From the NCBI RefSeq assembly GCF_037126465.1, contig NC_088207.1:46992143-47056142 (forward strand): 64,000 nt of DNA, in the 5' to 3' direction. The notes beneath the pieces are model-generated. The model did no database searches, was not told the origin of the DNA, and saw nothing but the letters and a program-made list of their open reading frames with translations. Every line of letters starts with the position of its first letter. Within the stretch, counting starts at the first letter, position 1. Source of the stretch: Ornithodoros turicata (lineage: Eukaryota > Arthropoda > Arachnida > Ixodida > Argasidae). The position numbers and the translations under genes were made by a program. Shown here in pieces: positions 42,433 through 54,420 of this stretch.

Positions 42433-45400
42433 CATTAAAATTTGTGGGAAATTAACCGGTCCAATTTTAGTGCACCAATGGCCGTGCGATTGATGTTAAG
42501 ACAGCTCATAGGCCGTTACTTACAATCTGTTAAGAGCGACAGTTCACCTGATGAATCCTTATTCAACTTTCTTTGTTCTTTTGTTGATAAGACCATATAC
42601 CGGGCTTTTTTTTCTCTCTCTCTTTTTACCACAATTTCATCCAGCTAACGTTGAATTATATGACTCTCGAGTTTCGTTGTGCTTCATGTATATAGTAATT
42701 GTCGATCCGGCGTGGTCGGCAGTACAGAGACCCATCTTCGGCGTTGATGCCCTTGCTCGGCATTTTGTCGGACGCCAGCCGTTGTCGTTGTGACATCCAC
42801 TGACACATCGTTCAGAACGAGGTCAAGCAGTTGAGTGGGTAGTGGAACATAGCTCCCCGAATGATCGAGACCTACCCAGCTCAAAATGTTGCAACGAGAA
42901 TCAACTGGGTGGACGGTAAACAAACGTCTGTATAGCTGTCTTCGTTTGGGCTGCACTTTGTGAACCACACCGTACCCCGTTCGACGTCCGTGCAAAGTTT
43001 CGTACAAAGTGGAGCAGACGACGTGAGCTGTGATTGTTGGCGATGTCTTATCATCGATCCGGTGCATAATTACAATCAGTATAGTTAATATAGGCCTGTT
43101 CTTGCTCCTCGGCTCAGTTAACATACGACAACGGATGCACAAAAAGTTGCGATGCAACGCAGACGACTGTGACAAGCAATCTGGCACTTACAATTTTCTA
43201 TTCTATTCTATTCTTGGGACTAACATCTCCATTTTTCTCTTTTGCAAATCAATCAATCAATAGATTGGGGTCTAATGTATACTTTGCACCATGGCAGCAC
43301 CTGTCGCGCACGCTGCCCCGTGCACTTTTTGTCGTGCACTTTTGAGCTTGTGTTATCCAGAAATCCGTGAGTCTGTAGCTCTCCGTACAACGACTCGCGG
43401 AGCGAGTAACGAAATGTGACCGTTTCATGGGAACGTCTTAAAAACAGTGATGACTAATAAATTTCCTACATGGTGTAACTTTGCTATCACCACATAGAAC
43501 TGCGGTTGTCAACTCAGCCGCTGTATGTTATGCAGGATGCTTCGCCAAACTTGTCCAGGCTGCAAGACGAAAGTGGTCTGCATATAATATAATCGGCGCT
43601 GTTGCATTATACTATTCTGCTATTCGTAATAGATGTTGCATTATTTATCTATTATTTTTCAGAATTGATTTAACAACTATAGGATTTAGCCGAAGTCCGC
43701 AGTGGACACTGAAGAACATTGTCTTAACGCAATAACAAAAAAGAATGTATATAGTGCGTTCTTAATTTAACGTTTTATCATTCATCAGTTAGCAACAAGC
43801 CAAAATTGTATAACCTTCTGGTGGAACAAGCTGAGCGTTAGTGCGAGGAGGGCGCAGGAAAATATGCGCCTGCACATGGAGTGATGTCGGGGCCTTGTTG
43901 GCACCGGTCTGTTCACAGGTCTTATCCGATAACAGTATATACACGCGAGGGTGGGTGGTGCAGATATAAGGTTGCCTTTCCGTATAGTTCCATTCGTTAA
44001 GTTCTGCGTAAAATTGTCATTACCCAATAGCAATCTGTCTCAACAACAACAAAAAATAAGTAATGATGATGTAGCGGGATGTTCCGCCGCTGAGGCGGCA
44101 CTCTATCCCATTGCTCGAGGGGGAGAAGATGGTGAATGATGGTGAATGTTCAGAGTTCAATCTGTCTCAGCATCTATCGCTTATACTTGCTTGCTCGCGA
44201 TATGTGTTGCTCCTTTTCTTGGATTTCTATTCGCGGACCTGCCTATTCCGATGTCAGTATCATAATTTTTTCAAGACTTTTCGTGCGTATCTCTGCAGAA
44301 CGTTGGACCTTTAAAAAAAAAAAAAAATCTTCGAAATGTAATGATACTGCATGGGCTCGCAATTTGGATACTCTCCGAATTCGCGCCTGGGGACCAAAAA
44401 CTTGGGATGACTCAGCCATAAGCTTTCGTGAACGTGACTGTAGTTACCTTCATCAATTTCTAAATTTGTCCCATCCAAGAACGACACGTCGAGGTCGTCG
44501 TGTCGACGTCGCCACGCGTCTCAAGGTTGCGAATGGTATGCACTCACCTTCTGTATCATGTGGTCCCTTGCTTCGAAGGATCCTCCGCGTATATAGTTCC
44601 TGTTATCAGCTCGAAGGTATTTTCGTTCGTCATCGGCATCGAAGATGAGGAATTTTTTGGATAGTCAGTCACATCATGGTCATATATGAATGTACTGCTT
44701 GATACACGCTTGTCTGAAACCAGCACTCTGTGGTTTATCCCATCTCAAATTTCCAGGCGTTGCAAGATCATTTATTTTGAGTAATAAACACGTGCAGCAT
44801 ATGACATTTCTTGAAATACAATGTTGGAACGACTGCAGAACTACTGGCAGGCGATTATACAAAGCTGGTACACAAGGACGGGTATACAAAGCTCGACATG
44901 TTGATTCCATTTTGTCGCTAATAAAAATAAAAAATAAAAGACAATAAACAGTTTCAGTGTTAAAGCTCCGGAGTTCAGTTCTCCGGTGCAAGGCACGTAA
45001 AAATGTATTGTACTATTAAGAAACTGCTGTAACATGGGGTGCCTTGCGTTTTGTGGAGTACGCGGTCGTGCCTCTTTCCTTACGCGAATACTTGTTACAA
45101 TGCCGAATTCACCATTTAAATCCCCATGGCGGTTTTTATTACACCACGTTTAAGAGTAATAACCATATTAAAATCCAGATGTTGGCTTACCCTCTGCTGG
45201 GCTACACGGCAGCGCAGCTCACTCGTATTTTTTCTCCCTCTCTCTCTCTTTTTTTTTTTACTTGTGCGTGCACGTACGTGATTTTTTTGGCATGATATAC
45301 ATGCTCATGACACGCTCATACATGATAAAAAGAGAGAGAGAAAAAAAAGGTGCGCTGTTGTATTACAACTTGTTCATCAGTGCTGTATCTCTCGGCTGTG

Positions 45401-46010
45401 CAAGCTGCCGGTTCGAATTTGCTCGTTCGCTATATATATATATATATCTTGTCCCACAACTCTCAACACCCTCCATATCGTCCTCATTATCTAGTTGTTG
45501 TTGTACCCACAACTCTCTTGTTGCAGGCACATGGTTTTCCTGACTGCTTCATTTCCACGTTTGTTTTTCGTACGCTGAGTGTGATACGGATTCGCATGAT
45601 TGAGATATACGTGTGATTTCGCGACTATATACATGTGCATGTTAGTCATTCCATTTTGTTACGTCGATGCAGGCTCGCTGTTGGTGGCAGCTATAGTTCT
45701 CCTAGCAGTAGTACATATCCCCTTCGTATGTTGCACTTCAGTTGAGCGGCAATGGAAGATAATATGCACGAGATACGCATGTTCCAGACATGTTGTTCCA
45801 CTATGTCGCGACCTGCGTGTATATCGTACAACAGGAACACAGCTGGTGTCGCACCATATCCGTGTCTCTCCAGCGTGGTTTACGTGACGCCTGTTTCGTT
45901 ACAAAGTCAGGAATAAACACAAAATAAGTGCGCGTAGCTTGCATATAGAGCGACCGCGTATATAGTCGCTCAAAAGACTCGGCAGTGTATACTGCTGCTC
46001 TGCGCGCGCT
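42433..46010. other. Non-coding stretch in the Otx intron
   Basis: A (CAA)n block with ATAAGTAATGATGATG at 44041-44070 and a (TA)n run at 45429-45448 are the only repeats noticed. Frames of up to 170 codons (44136-44648, 42684-43187) have no motif. Confidence 0.35.
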
Positions 46011-46110
46011 TCCTAAACTTCCCATGAACTTCCAGGCATTTAGTCCCAAAAGGGACACCAGTGGTTGTAGCAATGCATCCAGCCTCCAAGAGTATATACT
46101 AAAGTTACTC
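46011..46110. mobile_element. AGTCCCC/TTACTCCCC MITE fragment
   Basis: CTAAACTTCCCATGAACTTCCAGGCATTTAGTCCCAAAAGGGACACCAGTGGTTGTAGCAATGCATCCAG matches the right part of the family. Confidence 0.5.
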
Positions 46111-46142
46111 CTGGTTTCGCTAGGGTCCAGTATTTCCATCAC

Positions 46143-46606
46143 CACCAGCTCCCGTGGCGTAGTGGTTAGGATGACCGCTTTCCACGCCGATGCTAGGGTG
46201 TGACACGGGTTGGAATCCCCGCACGTACCGGATGTGCTGTCTGGGGTTTTTCGACAGACTTTCCAGACGAATATCGGTACATTTGCCCCCTGAAGTCGGC
46301 CCAGGACGCATACTAACCCTTCCTGTTGGGGAGTACACTCTTGCCGCATATGTCACACTCCCTTTGGAGTGTACAATAACTCTCCATTAAGGAGTTAAGG
46401 AGTCTTCTCGCTCCCTGAAGGGAGTGAGCAGACGCCCTTTTTAGAGTAATTGTACACTCCAAGGGGAGTGATAGACGCGGCAAGGGTGTACTCTCAAAAA
46501 GGAGAAACAACACCTTGGTGGAGTTAGTTTTTTTTAAGAGTGTGTCTGTACGCCGCTAATAGCCACAGTCGCTTCGCGGCGCTAACTCTGAATTTAAAAC
46601 AAAAAC
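46143..46606 (+). mobile_element. tRNA-derived SINE split by a younger element
   Basis: The 5' part has the A box (TGGCGTAGTGG), a mutated B box (GGTTGGAATCC), and CTGTCTGGGGTTTTTCG and CCCCCTGAAGTCGGCCCAGGACGC. It stops at TTCCTG (46325) and resumes at TCTGTACGCCGCTAATAGCC (46545), ending GCGGCGCTAACTCTG plus an A-rich tail. Roughly 30 bp of SINE between the two parts are missing. Confidence 0.82.
46327..46544. mobile_element. GAGTACACTCTTGCCGC fold-back element inside a SINE
   Basis: The arm GGAGTACACTCTTGCCGCATATGTCACACTCCCTTTGGAGTGTACAA at about 46330-46377 is inverted at about 46450-46496. GGAGTGTACA words recur between them. The ends are not sharply defined. Confidence 0.65.
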
Positions 46607-48481
46607 GTCCGATCACCGTCGCACGAACACCATGAGAAGGGGCGAACTCAATGTCTTCGACTCTTCGTCACCACGGGAGAGTATTGTGCCATCCTGAAAG
46701 GGAGACCGCAGGAAGAAAGTGCGCAACAATGGAAGACGCGTGAAACTGCGCGGGATGCGCTCTCTGTAGCTGCTGGTCGTTTTGCAGGTTTCGACGTTAA
46801 AAGGCAGCCAAGCATGCCTGGCGAGTTTTACAACTGAGCGTCTCGAGAAGTTACGACCGGAAAGCAGAGTTATGGACACGTCGTCTGCTCTGGTTAGCGA
46901 GCGTTGCGTGCGCACAACAAGATCGGATGTGGCAGCTGCACCGCGGAACCGTCACTTTGATTATAACAAATGGAAGCCTCGCTAAACGTGCACGCGATGT
47001 TAGCGGGTACTTAGTTGGGATACACGTTCGATTGGGTGATATTTATAACAAACACAGGGCGCTTTCGTGCAAAGCGGTGACACGACTTAACGTGGTGGCT
47101 CTGGTTTCCGACGGTTCAGGGTGACTTTCATGTATAATGTGGCATTTACTCTTAATGTACTAGGATTGCGATGATACTCCCTGGGGCTCTTGTGAGTGCA
47201 GGGATTTCCCTGTTCTGCCGCCCGTAGACTTCCGCCTGCATTGTTACATGCGTGAATCATTGGACACGGTTACATGCGTGTACGAAGTCTGCCTCACTGT
47301 CTCCAAAGTATATGTAAAGGCCTCCACAGTTCTTGTGGTTTGTGCTCATTTGTTGTGTTTGTATATAACTTCAACTTTACTATTATATCTCACATCTAAT
47401 GTTTCGCGTGTGGAAAACCTCCCCACTTCATCGTCAGAATATAATTGTTGTTGTTGTTGTTGTTGTGGCTTATGCACTTATCATTGAACTTTGGTTCACT
47501 GCACTTTGGTTCAACACCCCATCACACGATCAAATGCAATTTAATTGATTAATTTGATTAATACAATTATTTATTTATAAAAATGTATTTATTATAAATT
47601 TAATTGTTGTTGTTGGTTCACTACTCATGCCAAGACCTACATTACGTCATATAAGCGTTGCACTGCGCGCAAGAGTACTGGGGGAAACAATTCTTTTTCT
47701 ACGCGCTTCAACACTTTAAACACGATTCCGCATCGGCTCCTACGTCACAGGAGCCTCGACCATTGGCTCTCGTAAACACGTGACCTCTACCGCGGGGGCC
47801 TTACTGGTGGAGTCGCAGGTCGTGATGCCACAGTCGGATGAGTTTCGTTTTTTTGCCGGGCTGATTCCCTGCACGCATCTATTACGTTCCTGTGCTGTGG
47901 AGCTTGGAATGCAGATCCACATCGATGCAAATAACCAACCTTTTTATTTATCCGGGTTAACTTAAGCCGAGGCGCCGCATCCCTTGAATACCATGCGGTA
48001 TGCGGAGTATTTTCTTAACGAAAAGTGAAACAGATATAATCTGAAGAAGTCAAGGTCTCTTGGAGTCATTCAGCCCCCATACACTGGTCGTGACTCTTGA
48101 GTGGAGGACAACAATAAGATTGCCGTTGCTGAAGTAGCAATTTTTTTCTTTTTTTTTCCAACCTAGTTTTCGCGAGCTTCGGCGCTATATAACGCCAACA
48201 TTTCATATACTACGAAGTTCACATATAGCGATGGACACAAATTAGCACGTTCACCACCGCAGTGCAGCCGCCACGCGGGGACACTGTGTGCAAGATAATG
48301 GCCCCAAGCACCGCAGTTTTAGTGCCATTCAAAAACTGATAAACACCCAAAGTACACGCATTGACGTCTCTATGCACGAAGCAACAAAGTTGTAGCAACT
48401 CCCAATGCGCCAAGCGTTATCGCGCGATTTCTGTGATGCTATCTTCCAACGAAGCGCGAAACCAACTAGGCTATACGCGGT
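46607..48481. other. Non-coding stretch, (GTT)n at 47446-47467
   Basis: No gene recognised. AT-rich low complexity lies at 47535-47610. Confidence 0.35.
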
Positions 48482-48504
48482 CCCCCCCCCCCCCCCCCCC
48501 CCCC
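48482..48504. repeat. Poly-C tract of 23 nt
   Basis: Uninterrupted C run. Confidence 0.9.
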
Positions 48505-50129
48505 GCGTGAGTCCCCGACGGTAAAACAGGCGACCATTTCGAATTCTGCTGCGAACAGTGGGTTATCGGCGTTGTCTGCCAAGAGCGGTTGGGAACATCG
48601 TATTAGCGATCTCTTTGCTTCAAAGGAGGAGGATTATGACTGCTCGTTAAATTTTTTTGCGCAGCCTGTCTTAAAGCTTCGGGGTTTATGTCACTTTATT
48701 ACCTGCAGAAGATTGATTGGTGCGACTAAGACTGAGATGCAAAGGTTCCGACCATCACCTGCTGCTCAATGCGGTGTAATCTTTAGCGAGCGCATGTTTA
48801 CTTATCAATTCTCTGGAGAATTTTTTCTTAGTAGCAGAAGTTCATAGTGCACTAAGGGAACCGAGAATGCAAGCTTTGCAGAAATGTTCCTGCATGCGCG
48901 ACGCATGACGGTCGACTTTTCGGCGCAGTTCGAAATACGCCGAGAGGGTTATGTTTTAAGCGTTTTAAGTGGATGGTAACGTGTATTTCTGAACGATAGC
49001 TGTGTGCTTAGTTTCACGTGGTAAAACAGGGACTAGAAAGAATCAAGTTACATAGCAAGCATCTGTCATGGCGGGCATCGATACATTTCAGAAATGAACC
49101 GAACAAGATGAACTCTTTATTTGATCAATGTATCTACGTATCTGCGAGAGAATGTATTATCACGTTGTTTTTTTCCTCGCGTTACCCATATGCCTTGTAT
49201 CTGGTCTGCCACGGCTACTGCCTTCTTTGTGCACATACAAAAAAAGCATCAAACACATTCTAGATACAAATAGAAAATTACTGCCCTAAGTCGTATTTTA
49301 AGTGCGACCTCGACGTCTCAGGCCAAGTACACATGGAAACCAGTAAATCGCAGCTGTCATTTAGACCAAAAAAAAACTCTGGTGTATATACTCCGGTATT
49401 TTCAGCACGAAGGGCATAAAATACAGTGTCGTGACCAAAAGCACAGAGCGATGGCGTTCTTCTCGAGAATGTGCGTTACTGCGTTTCCCCTTCCATGTCG
49501 ACTAACCGCACTATTTGATTACACACGGCGTTCGGGTAAAATCTATTGGCAACACATTTCTTCGTATCCCGCAAATTATTTCTGTTGCTGACTGGTCTGT
49601 GTGCGCCGTTGCAAATCGGTCCGCGATGCGCGCTCGGTTCTCGGCATAAATTTCCATAATGATCGCGCAATCGTTTGACTTTGTGTCGCATCCGACGTGC
49701 GCAGGAAACAAGAGTCTCCGAGGGACGCAGGGAAAAGAAACGTCTCGATTTGTGTCCCATTTCACTGCGTGCGCAATTACAATTCAAGGATCTTTCAGAA
49801 GCTCGTGTTCCCTTTGGGTATGTATTTACAATTACGTCGCTTGTAAGCTTAAGTAGTGCTGTTCCTAGCAATGGCCCCGGATGTTTGTGTGAAAACACCG
49901 ATACATGTATTCGGTTTTACATCATCATTTTACAGCACGCATGTTTTTACTTTGCTTAACTTCCGGTTTATAAACATGTGTACGTTTCAACGCAGCGAAC
50001 ATATTGTTGATTCGAACAGTGCCAAATAAACCGGCACTGTTGTCGAGCACATACATGTAAAAAAAAAGTACATAGCATGTAAATCGAAAAAGTGAAGTCG
50101 AAAAAAATGAAGTCGAAAAAGAAGAAAAA
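48505..50129. other. Non-coding stretch, nothing recognised
   Basis: No exon or element end was identified. Confidence 0.35.
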
Positions 50130-50262
50130 AAAGCGTTGGTGACTTAGTGGTGAAGACCCTCTTCTACACCGAGTCTTTGGGGTTCGAATGTCGCCACCGC
50201 CTGTGGCACTTTGAGGCGAATGTCGTAACGCTTCGCTGTGAAGTCGGCCCAAACTAATAGAA
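50130..50262 (+). mobile_element. Decayed tRNA-derived SINE
   Basis: GGTGACTTAGTGGTGAAGACC resembles an A-box region and GGGGTTCGAATGTCGCCACCGCCTG contains a B box. GAAGTCGGCCCAAACTA follows. Much of the body is lost. Confidence 0.55.
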
Positions 50263-51972
50263 CACCACAAAGCCTGCGAAAGCTTCTTTTTTAAATTTCT
50301 AACTGTTAAATATCTCTCCATGTTTAAGCAGATACAAAAGCATGTTCTTCTGCTGACTACCAAGCGTACGTTTAACGACACATGACACAGCTCATGAAAT
50401 GCCTCCCCCCCACACACATACACACTTGCCCATTCACGGAGGAGGGTTAAGCGCTAGTTGAGTGGCAGTTAAACAGTAAATCAAACGGGCTGTCGCACCG
50501 ACCACCTGGGAATAATGGTCGGCCGGGTGAAAGCAGGGGGCGGTGGATGGACACACCCCGGCACACCACGATGGCTGCTGTCCCCACCGCACGCCCTTTT
50601 TTCTGATGGAGAGCTCTCGCCTCATCTGCCAGAGAAGAGGACGAACAAGTGTAACGCGACTTTCGTGCAGAAGAAAGTAACATGTGGCGAATTCTCGCTA
50701 TACGGAAATACCTTTCTTCTCTCTCTTTTTTCGAATTATCGCTTTAATCGAAGTCTCACGATGTCCAGACCGAAATGCGCGTGTTCCAAACCCGATTACT
50801 GCAAAAGTGGTTAATTTAGCGATCTTCACAACCCGCGAGTTGTTTATGGAATATTGCGCGGGACTTCGCGAATTCGGTAATTTCGCGACGCATGTTCTAT
50901 GCGGTTGCACAATGAAGCTCGTTTGTGTCAGAGTGCTGGAAATCTGCGGCTATAGGATGTCGGGAATTGTCGGTGCTTCTGCGACACCCATGTGGAATCA
51001 AACCCTTCTTTTGTGAACCCTGCGTTGACGTTGAAGTATACATTATGAAGTTGAAAACGATAACGAAACGACGAAATTATGTTCGAATTAGTTCGAATCG
51101 ACGTTGAGCATAGCGTAAATGTTGTCAAAGTGTTGTGTGCTAAAATAGTGTTAAATAAATTGTGTAGTAAATAAATTAAACAATGACCCAGTACGACTTA
51201 TTCAAACGCATTCGTTGCAAATTACGATATTTCTATACATTCCTGTGATGGTTTGCAAGATGCCGCGGGGCTTTCAATTCGCGAAAAAAAAGAAGAAGAA
51301 GAAATGTCGATCCCGTAATTCGCGAAAATTAGATCGTCACGAAAATTGCCACTTCCAAGTCTACATGCGAACTTCTCATTCAAATTCGAAATGCGTTGCC
51401 AGCCGACACCGCTTACTGCGAAGCTGCGACGGTGACGTGGTGCAAGCCCGTACGCTTCCGTCAGTTTTTGTCTTCTTTCTCTGTCTCTCCCTCTGTTTGT
51501 TCATATAGATTAAAAGTCTGGCAAAGTGCTCAGAACCAAGAGATGCTTCCGCGAGCTTCAGAGCCTGTTGTCACTTTTTTCCCCCCACACTTTCGCATAT
51601 ATCGAATTTTCCCCCGGCCTTGTTCACTTCGTTATAGCGAAGCTTTACTGTATTGCATGTCGGCCTCGGCAGCTGGTTGAAACTGTCCGCAGTCTTACCC
51701 TGCAGTACATGCAGCATGTTGCTACACGTGCGTATTAGGCTGACTACTAAATCTACTCACGATTAATTAGCCTATTTGACTGCTTCCTGTTGTGACTGTC
51801 CTGAAGGAAATTTTGACGCCTATATACTATTTGCAGCTATTTGTGGAATCTAGGTATATGTTAGTGCATAGAACGATTTCCAGGGGAAAGTGATCGCTGT
51901 AAATACTCGATCCAGTTTCTGTCCGTTAATAACGCGGTGGGAGATTTTTTTGTTGTTGTTGTTGTTTTACAG
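50263..51972. other. Non-coding stretch
   Basis: TTCGCGAAAA words at about 51279 and 51318 suggest a worn relative of the 41.7-kb MITE. Nothing else was recognised. Confidence 0.35.
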
Positions 51973-52124
51973 CGACAGCTTTTAAGGGCTCAATTTCGAG
52001 AAGATCTTCTCCCGTACGTCGCATCACCGAAACACAAAAGAGAAGGAACGAAGAAGAGGGAGACGAGAAGAAAGTTGCAAGACGCAGATCGGTCACTTCG
52101 GAGAGTCACGTTGATGTGGCGTTG
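51973..52124 (+). CDS. Candidate internal exon (50 codons), basic protein segment
   Basis: A long T/GTT-rich tract ending TTTTACAG and a donor TTG|GTAGGG bracket 152 bp. Entering in phase 1, the frame reads two bases plus exactly 50 codons and leaves in phase 0. The peptide includes TAFKGSISRRSSPVRRITET and then ARRRSVTSESHVDVAL: Arg-rich with two kinase-type RRxS motifs and an acidic block (NEEEGDEKK) between. I do not recognise it. Another frame of the same DNA is open too, ending at TAG 52126-52128. Confidence 0.33.
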
Positions 52125-53269
52125 GTAGGGGGGATATGTTTAATAGAATGGAAAGAAAGGGAAATGGAAATGTCAGCCAAGCTAATGTGTCGTTGGCCTC
52201 ATTATGGTCCCTCCTAAGAAGTATACGTCCCGTGAATAGCCTCGGGCACATCGCGCTGCACAAGCACGGACGAGACGCGCCGAAGCTGCGACGATCCAGA
52301 ACCCCACAGGAGACCGAGGCAGCTCTGTCACTGTCGTTGATTTGATATAACTTGCATCATATCTGACAGTTTATCTTTCTTTTGCTTTTGTTTTGTGTGT
52401 GCGTTGGGCAACGAGAATAATATATAGAGCAGTTAGTGGCCGATAAGTCATCATTGTACCTTCTCCCCTTCCCTCATCCCGGTCTCTTTCCACTCTCATA
52501 TGCATAGCGCGTTGAACTGCATTAGTTTGGGCTATATAAGTGCAAAATGGGAGATGAGGTACGCTGTAACTGTGTATGTTCCAGGGGTATAGCAGGAAGC
52601 TCTGCGGTGTGCGCTGCCGTGGACATGAGGACGCAGAGGCAGAGACCTCGCCAGGTGCATGTGGTTGCGTGGACAGATAAAACTCGTTTTGGAAGCAAAC
52701 TACACCAGCGTACAGCTGTGCTTTGCCACAAAACAATACCGGACGACCTCGCTGCACATAGTGATGACGTGCAGTGTGACGTAGTGAAGGCGTGAAACCG
52801 TCGTTGGTGCACCTGTGCTCCGCGCTTATCACAGTGGTTTAGGCTACGTTAAGTTAGGTTGCCGACTACCGCTATGGATGCACCGGATAAAGCTTTTTGA
52901 AGTTTATTTTCGTCACGTTGATCTAGTGGGTGTGAGATAAAACTGCTACATGGTTCTTATTTTTAGTTCGTCTCTCTATCTGCCACATTGTTCTTATTCT
53001 TTTGGTTTGCATGTCTGACTGCCATATTTTTCTCATTTTTGGCTTGTCTGTCTGACTGCCACTGCTGTAGTTCCTGCTAACCAGCCGTTCGTTGTCGATC
53101 CGTACTTAAAATAAACCCATATCACGTAACAACAACAGATAAATCGCGACAATGACATGGGGTGATTCGCCGCTGGAGGGCAGTACCCTTACCCCATTAC
53201 ACGCGAAATATTAGATGTGAGATATGAGAATGAAATTAAATAACCTAATTAAAAGTCATTTTAGAAACA
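52125..53269. other. Non-coding stretch, nothing recognised
   Basis: AACAACAACAGATAAATCGCGACAATGACATGGGGTGATTCGCCGCTGGAGGGCAG at 53128-53185 resembles the block at 44040-44100 and may be a shared retroposon tail. Confidence 0.35.
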
Positions 53270-53280
53270 ATTGAGCTGTC

Positions 53281-53569
53281 ACCAGCACCCGTGGCATAGT
53301 GGTTAAGATGATCGCTTTCCACGGCGAGACTGGAAGGTGACACGGGTTCGAATCCTGTCACCGGCTGTCCTGTCTGAGGTTTTCCCTGGGTTTTCCGAAG
53401 ACTTTCCAGACGAATGTCGGCACAGTTCCCCCTGAAGTCGGCCCAGGACGCATACCAACCCCCCCCCTGTCCCCCACTCCTTCCTGTTGTCCTCTCTCCT
53501 TCTGTCCACGTCTGAATGCCGCTCATAGCCACAGTTGCTTCGCGGCGCTAACATGAAATTAAAAAAAAA
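53281..53569 (+). mobile_element. tRNA-derived SINE, complete, with 11-bp target duplication
   Basis: This is the best copy. A box TGGCATAGTGG (53292-53302), B box GGTTCGAATCC (53345-53355), body CTGTCTGAGGTTTTCCCTGGG, CAGTTCCCCCTGAAGTCGGCC, CCCCCACTCCTTCCTGTTGTCC, and 3' end CGCTCATAGCCACAGTTGCTTCGCGGCGCTAACATG with an A-rich tail. The direct repeat ATTGAGCTGTC flanks it at 53270-53280 and 53570-53580. Confidence 0.93.
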
Positions 53570-53689
53570 ATTGAGCTGTCCTATGCTGACTGTTCTATAC
53601 GCCGAACAAAAGAATGGAAAAAGAAAGAAAGAAGCACCGATGGTCATTGGGATACAGACCATGATGCTACAACGTCTGGAGCAAACCGG

Positions 53690-54420
53690 TAGACACTAGA
53701 AACTCCTTTGACGTTAGAGGACCTCTATACGGAGTTGCACAAGGCTCTGGCATGGGCCTATTGCAGCCAGGTTGAATGTCTGTCTGCAAGAAGAGAAGTC
53801 AATTGAGAACAGAGTAGCTGTCTTTCCGTTTCGTATAGAGCTCATATTCTATTATAGGACATGCTCAATGCCCGCCCCGACGCCACATTTGGAGCACAGG
53901 CTGCTGTCACAGTATCCGATCCGGTACTTGAATTGTGGAGTGAAGGCATCGAGACGAAGTCTGTGCAGGAGGGACACAATATAGCGTGGTAAACAGAGTG
54001 GAACTGACAAGGACAAATTTGGACCCACCGAATACACGAGAGACCTGTGAGTGATGTCTCGACTACATTACTCCAAGCCAGTGACCAAGCCAAGCCCGAC
54101 TCCAAGCCAGTGACTGGACTATATCAGACAGAAGTGACCTCCTGTCTCCTCTCGACAGCACTATCGGTACGACCGACGAGTAGCCGTTGCCACTCTGTCG
54201 GCCTCTTCGTTCCCACTCACACCACTGTGACCCGGGACCCAATGCAGGGATTTACGGTGACCTTTATCGCTTAGACGCTGAGCTTGTGGAGGATATCAGT
54301 GACAACCGGGGCGAGCGATCCACAAATCCCGACGTTGGTTAAAGATCGCAGAGCAGCCTTTGAATCCGCTTAAACTTACCCCATGCAGGTCCGCGGAGCA
54401 TCATGCGATATCTTTCGCAG
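53690..54420 (-). mobile_element. Broken 3' end of a LINE with RNase H
   Basis: On the minus strand HWVPGHSGVSGNEEADRVAT is read at about 54247-54187, the RNase H core. In another frame HRLRLDAFTPQFKYRIGY and CSKCGVGAGIEHVL follow (53950-53855), the cysteine/histidine tail. Frame changes between them show it is dead. It is not closely similar at the DNA level to the 21-kb and 5.4-kb fragments, so it is a separate lineage. Confidence 0.78.

Noticed and set aside
42684..43187. 167-codon minus-strand frame
   Set aside because: No motif, no promoter or splice support, codon content not convincing.
44136..44648. 170-codon plus-strand frame
   Set aside because: Runs through a poly-A tract as poly-Lys and has no motif.
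45660..45887. Membrane-protein exon after a GATGCAG acceptor
   Set aside because: Hydrophobic residues are present, but there is no donor with matching frame and the C-terminal part looks random.
53281..53360. A tRNA gene, based on A and B boxes
   Set aside because: The same boxes recur in many copies joined to a common SINE body, and no acceptor-stem pairing with a tRNA 3' end is visible.
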